From Clostridia bacterium (GTDB lineage Bacteria > Bacillota > Clostridia > Christensenellales > Borkfalkiaceae), in the NCBI GenBank assembly GCA_017502525.1, contig JAFVUV010000026.1, forward strand, positions 1 through 46,968: a DNA stretch of 46,968 nt, read 5' to 3'. Shown here piece after piece: positions 43,787-46,968 of this stretch. Positions within the stretch are counted from its first letter, which is position 1. Each line of letters starts with the position of its first letter. The notes under the pieces were generated by a model that was not told the DNA's origin, did no database searches, and saw nothing but the letters and a program-made list of their open reading frames with translations. The position numbers were made by a program, and so were the translations under genes.

Positions 43787-44161
43787 ATGTTTAAAGGCAA
43801 AAATGGAAAGAAAAATTGGGTTTTTTGTGATGGCGACTTACCACCACACGGAGATAATCCTAACTTTTTAGGACACGAAGCGCTTATGATTACCAACGTT
43901 GGTAAAAAGGACGCTCACATCACTATTAAAGTTATTTTTGAAGATAAAGAACCTTATGATAAAATCACTATTGACTTAAAAGCAGAAAGAACTACTTGTT
44001 TAAGACTTGACTATCCGATAGGCAAGGAACAATATCAAATTCCTTTTGGTCAATATGCTTTACATATTATTTCAGACGTTCCCGTTTGCGCTTGCTTTGG
44101 TAGATTAGACGTTCGTCAAAGCAATATGGCATATTATAGTTTAAGTGGTTATTCATTTTAA
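43787..44161 (+). CDS. ASRT-family (sensory rhodopsin transducer-like) small protein
   Basis: A 124-residue all-beta protein recognised as a relative of the Anabaena sensory rhodopsin transducer (PF07100). Conserved positions visible are W13 with DGDLPPHG, LGHEALMITN (28-37), IFEDKEP (49-55), the Arg/Leu strand CLRLDYP and the C-terminal RLDVRQSN (101-108). No rhodopsin gene is in the window. The family has been proposed to bind small molecules such as sugars. Here it is third in an operon with M81 and M24-like proteins, 13 bases after the latter, which suggests it binds or handles their substrate. AAGGAGG precedes the ATG. Confidence 0.82.
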   Translation: MFKGKNGKKNWVFCDGDLPPHGDNPNFLGHEALMITNVGKKDAHITIKVIFEDKEPYDKITIDLKAERTTCLRLDYPIGKEQYQIPFGQYALHIISDVPVCACFGRLDVRQSNMAYYSLSGYSF

Positions 44162-44187
44162 TTAATAATCTTTAATATTATTACGTT

Positions 44188-44222
44188 TTATCAACGCCCC
44201 TAATTTTTAGGGGCGTTGATAA
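44188..44222 (+). terminator. Terminator-like hairpin after the ASRT-family gene
   Basis: A 16-bp perfect stem, TTATCAACGCCCCTAA (44188-44203) with its complement at 44207-44222, 3-base loop. The following T run is short (GGTTTTAAT). Confidence 0.65.
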
Positions 44223-44248
44223 GGTTTTAATAGAATTTATAAATTTAC

Positions 44249-44277
44249 TTGATTTATATTCGCTATATAGTTATAAT
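44249..44277 (+). promoter_or_regulatory. Promoter of the SGNH hydrolase unit
   Basis: TTGATT (44249-44254), 17 bases, TATAAT (44272-44277). It makes the SGNH and following gene a separate transcription unit. Confidence 0.7.
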
Positions 44278-44337
44278 AACCTTATAGTTTATCAACAAAT
44301 AAGTTTTAATATTTAATAAAATAAAAGAGGAATGATT

Positions 44338-45297
44338 ATGTCGTTTGAAAATAAAAGCATTTTTTTCTTTGGCGATAGCAATACTAACGTCGGCACTTAC
44401 ATTTCGTATTTGCGCGAATATTTTTTAGATAAAAAGGCTAAAGTGCATTTTTTTAATAATGGTATAGGTGGCGCAAGAATAGATATGCTACCTAATATAA
44501 TTGAAGAAGAACTAGATTATTTTAAGCCTGATTATGCCGTTTTATCTTACGGGGTAAACGACTTAGGTATTTGGCTTTATGGTAAAGATAGGGTGCTAGA
44601 TGATGAAGACAAATTAGAGATTGAGCGACGTGTAAACGCGTATAAAGAAAATCTTGAATATTGCATTAAATACTTAAAAGATAGAAAAATTATACCTATC
44701 GTATTTTCTCCTTTTTGCGTGGATGAAAATATAACTGAGAGAGAAAGTATTGCTACCGTTGACGACAACAAAGAAAAAGCCCAGCTTATTGATGATAATT
44801 TTTACAAAAGACAAAGTTTTATTAATATCAATTTAGGCATTAAACGTTTAAGTAAAATTGCTGAAGAAGTCGCAAAAAAAGAAAACGTGTTGTATTTAGA
44901 TATGTTTGCAAAAACACACGCTATGGTTGATACCGAATGTTTTTTTGCAGACGGACTTCATTACACTGATAAAGGTCACGGCGTTATTGCAAAAATTGTG
45001 CTTGATTTTATGGGGTATGATAATAATATTGAGTTTAATTCGTTATCTAGCGAGATTAAAAATCTTGATAGTTTAGAACAAGATATGCGAGCTTATTATT
45101 TTATAAAGTATAATCTTTTGAACAAAAAAGAGAAAAACGTGCCATTAAACGTTTTGATTGAACAACTAAAAGAATTCAAAGAGAAAAAAGGCTACTGTGA
45201 AGGGCTTAATCCTGCTAGGGAAGAGGGCTTTTATAGAATAGTTGAAAATTATAATGGCAAAGTTTGTGACTTAAATAAATTAATACTTTCTTTATAA
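44338..45297 (+). CDS. SGNH/GDSL-family hydrolase
   Basis: A 319-residue esterase-type hydrolase without a signal peptide, so cytoplasmic. The four blocks are complete: block I FFGDSN (nucleophile Ser14), block II glycine in GIGGAR (43-47), block III YGVND (Asn74), block V DGLHYT (Asp205, His208). Residues about 230-319 form a charged helical tail not needed by the basic fold. Relatives deacetylate sugars or cleave small esters. I use the ATG at 44338, which leaves 6 bases after GAGGA; the ATG at 44332 directly touches that signal. The next gene starts 31 bases downstream. Confidence 0.85.
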   Translation: MSFENKSIFFFGDSNTNVGTYISYLREYFLDKKAKVHFFNNGIGGARIDMLPNIIEEELDYFKPDYAVLSYGVNDLGIWLYGKDRVLDDEDKLEIERRVNAYKENLEYCIKYLKDRKIIPIVFSPFCVDENITERESIATVDDNKEKAQLIDDNFYKRQSFININLGIKRLSKIAEEVAKKENVLYLDMFAKTHAMVDTECFFADGLHYTDKGHGVIAKIVLDFMGYDNNIEFNSLSSEIKNLDSLEQDMRAYYFIKYNLLNKKEKNVPLNVLIEQLKEFKEKKGYCEGLNPAREEGFYRIVENYNGKVCDLNKLILSL

Positions 45298-45328
45298 ATT
45301 AATTTTTTATTAAAAGGAAACTTAAAGC

Positions 45329-46968
45329 ATGAAAAATTATCATAATCTATCAGCGTATCAAACAGTTATATTGCGCAACTACGGTTTAGTGCCTAACGTA
45401 AATATTGCAAAAGTTTTAAGCACTAGCGAAGAAGTTGTTGTGCTTGAAGCGCAAAAATTAGGTTTAGACGAGATAAAATTTAATCCGGATTGGGCAGAAA
45501 AAGGTTTTGTTACGATTATTAGAAGTAATTGGGACTTATTGCCTTTGTCGGATATTGCGTTGCTTTTAGATATAAGTGTGGGTGCGCTTGAAACTCTACT
45601 TAAAGAATATGATTTTTTAGACGTTAAACTAGGGGAAAAACCTGTTTGTGATAAAATCGTATATAGTTTAAAATCAGAAGATATTGTTGCTACCGCATGT
45701 GCGAAAAAAATAGTTGAAAATAATTTTATTAAGTCTAGTGCAAAGCCCTTTGATTTTTTTAAAAACTACGTTGAACCTATATATTTCGAGCCAAAAGATT
45801 GTGCAATTAAAGAGCGTTTTACATCTAATTATTGTGCAAAATACAGTGGCTCGTTATTAGATGATGATTTGTCCGATTATTCTGTTGATTATTTGAAAAA
45901 ACTTAAATCTACAGGAACAAACGGTATCTGGCTTTCTGATACGCTAAGAAATCTTGCGGAATTTCCGTTTGACACTTCTCTTTCGCCTGATTATAAAATA
46001 AGAATTAAGAATCTAAAAAAACTTACAGAAAGGTGTGCTAAAGTTGGTGTCAACGTTTATTTGTATATGAACGAACCTCGTAGTTTAAACGCAGACTTTT
46101 TTGAGAAATATCCACACCTAAAAGGGCAAAAGGCTGATGATGGGACGTACTGCTTATGCACGTCTGCACCAGAAGTTAAAAATTATTTGTACAATGCCTT
46201 TAAGAGTTTGGCAGAGAACGTACCGCTACTTAAAGGTATTATGACAATCACTATGAGTGAAAACCCAACGCATTGTTATGCTAGAGTTTGGGGCGATAAT
46301 AATTGTTACGTTACCGATTGCCCGCGTTGCAAAGATAGAAAACCTTCAGACATAATAGCAGAATTAAATAATATTTATGCTCGCGCACTTAAGGACGGTA
46401 ATGGATATACTAAATTAATTTCTAATATTTGGGGTTGGGCAAATATCGCTAAAAGTGATGAAGACGTATTAGATTGCCTTGATAAACTTGATAAAAACAT
46501 TGAAGTGCTTTGTGTAAGTGAATATGGTAAAAAATTCGTTTTAGGTGGTGTGGATAGCATAGTTGACGATTATTCAATTTCTGTCGTTGGACCGAGTGAT
46601 TTTGCTATAAAAGTTTTAACGCATGCTAAAAAAACTGGTCATAAAATTTGGGCAAAAGTACAACTAAATAACAGTTGGGAATGCTCTGCAGTACCATATT
46701 TACCGGTATTTGACCTTATGTTAAAACACGTTGAAAATCTTAAAGAAATTGGCGTTGAAGCGCTAATGTTAGGATGGAGTCTTGGCGGATATCCCGGCGG
46801 GGTATTACCGCTTTGTAATAGTGCTTGTGGAAAAGGCAAGTATGATGCTAAGCCTTGGTATGATGCTGTTTATGGCGAAAATTCTTCAATCGTTAGTAAC
46901 GCCGTAAGCATTTTTAGTAATGCGTTTAAAGAATTTCCGTTTAGTGTTGATAGCATATATTTTGGTGG
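45329..46968 (+). CDS. Large putative TIM-barrel (glycosidase-like) protein with HTH-like repeats, 3' end cut
   Basis: An open frame of at least 546 residues that runs off the window with no stop. AAAGGAAA precedes the ATG. Residues about 10-50 and 58-97 form a repeated unit (RNYGLVPNVNIAKVL and RSNWDLLPLSDIALLL), each reading like a helix-turn-helix, followed by FLDVKLGEKP. From about 185 the alternating strand-helix pattern (GIWLSDTLRNLAEFPF, CAKVGVNVYLYMNEPR, GIMTITMSENPTHCY, LISNIWGW, VLCVSEYG, ALMLGWSLGGYPG) looks like a TIM barrel. A CPRC pair is at 331-334, and Glu249 and Glu311 are possible catalytic acids. I do not recognise the family with certainty; a glycoside hydrolase acting on an acetylated or modified sugar would fit the SGNH neighbour. 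Confidence 0.6.
   Translation, partial: MKNYHNLSAYQTVILRNYGLVPNVNIAKVLSTSEEVVVLEAQKLGLDEIKFNPDWAEKGFVTIIRSNWDLLPLSDIALLLDISVGALETLLKEYDFLDVKLGEKPVCDKIVYSLKSEDIVATACAKKIVENNFIKSSAKPFDFFKNYVEPIYFEPKDCAIKERFTSNYCAKYSGSLLDDDLSDYSVDYLKKLKSTGTNGIWLSDTLRNLAEFPFDTSLSPDYKIRIKNLKKLTERCAKVGVNVYLYMNEPRSLNADFFEKYPHLKGQKADDGTYCLCTSAPEVKNYLYNAFKSLAENVPLLKGIMTITMSENPTHCYARVWGDNNCYVTDCPRCKDRKPSDIIAELNNIYARALKDGNGYTKLISNIWGWANIAKSDEDVLDCLDKLDKNIEVLCVSEYGKKFVLGGVDSIVDDYSISVVGPSDFAIKVLTHAKKTGHKIWAKVQLNNSWECSAVPYLPVFDLMLKHVENLKEIGVEALMLGWSLGGYPGGVLPLCNSACGKGKYDAKPWYDAVYGENSSIVSNAVSIFSNAFKEFPFSVDSIYFG

Noticed and set aside
1..46968. CRISPR arrays, insertion sequences, integrase or phage genes, tRNA genes
   Set aside because: None was found by reading both strands; all sizeable open frames are accounted for by the listed chromosomal genes or their shadows.

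Overview
The window is AT-rich, densely coded bacterial chromosome with the layout of a Gram-positive (Bacillota, probably Clostridia-class) organism. Pointers are the T-box leader of thrS, the ytxC-thrS, metG-tatD-rsmA and rpmB-asp23-fakA-recG gene orders, RNase J, GGAGG-type ribosome binding sites and the spore genes spmA and spmB. The presence of spmAB and a ytxC-like gene suggests a spore-forming lineage. Genus cannot be fixed from the sequence alone. No rRNA, tRNA, CRISPR array, insertion sequence or prophage gene was seen.

Layout. 1-2260: a two-gene putative DNA-repair operon on the minus strand (radical SAM protein plus its TIGR03915-type partner) behind a promoter carrying two near-identical LexA-like boxes. 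2286-4525: serine biosynthesis (serC-serA), divergent from 4777-8313, RNase J followed by the tRNA wobble-uridine modification pair trmR-trhP. 8367-11781: a TetR regulator divergent from feoA-feoB and a small FeoB-associated Cys-rich protein; the intergenic region holds three copies of a TGAAA-N4-TTTCA dyad. 11880-16133: a copper-type P-ATPase with an unusual DKTAT phosphorylation motif, tail-to-tail with a two-component system. 16134-16454: no gene but a possible orphan small RNA. 16455-22746: a PRTase, a Ca2+-type P-ATPase, a ytxC-like gene and T-box-thrS. 22814-23888: spmAB. 23976-29604: cupin-metG-tatD and rsmA-rdgB-cysK. 29682-35169: rpmB, asp23-fakA, a recG gene broken by a one-base frameshift, and an AEC-family transporter. 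35230-37429: an XRE membrane regulator, a DegV (FakB-type) protein and a small amidase-domain protein. 37626-40094: a polar amino acid ABC transporter behind a perfect consensus promoter.

40186-46968 is the least ordinary part. An AraC-type regulator diverges from an apparent operon of an MlrC/M81 metallopeptidase-like protein, an M24 (creatinase/Xaa-Pro peptidase) fold protein that has lost most canonical active-site residues, and a small protein of the Anabaena sensory rhodopsin transducer (ASRT) family. A second unit encodes an SGNH/GDSL hydrolase and a large protein, cut by the window end, that joins two helix-turn-helix-like repeats to a probable TIM-barrel enzyme. No described pathway that I recognise contains this set; I regard it as the best candidate here for an undescribed small-molecule or peptide catabolic system.

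A second recurring theme is that several genes (tetR, XRE gene, araC-type gene, spmA) have no visible Shine-Dalgarno sequence and a good -10 box only 5-9 bases before the start codon, so their mRNAs are predicted to be leaderless or nearly so. All functional statements are from reading motifs and gene order; no database search was run.
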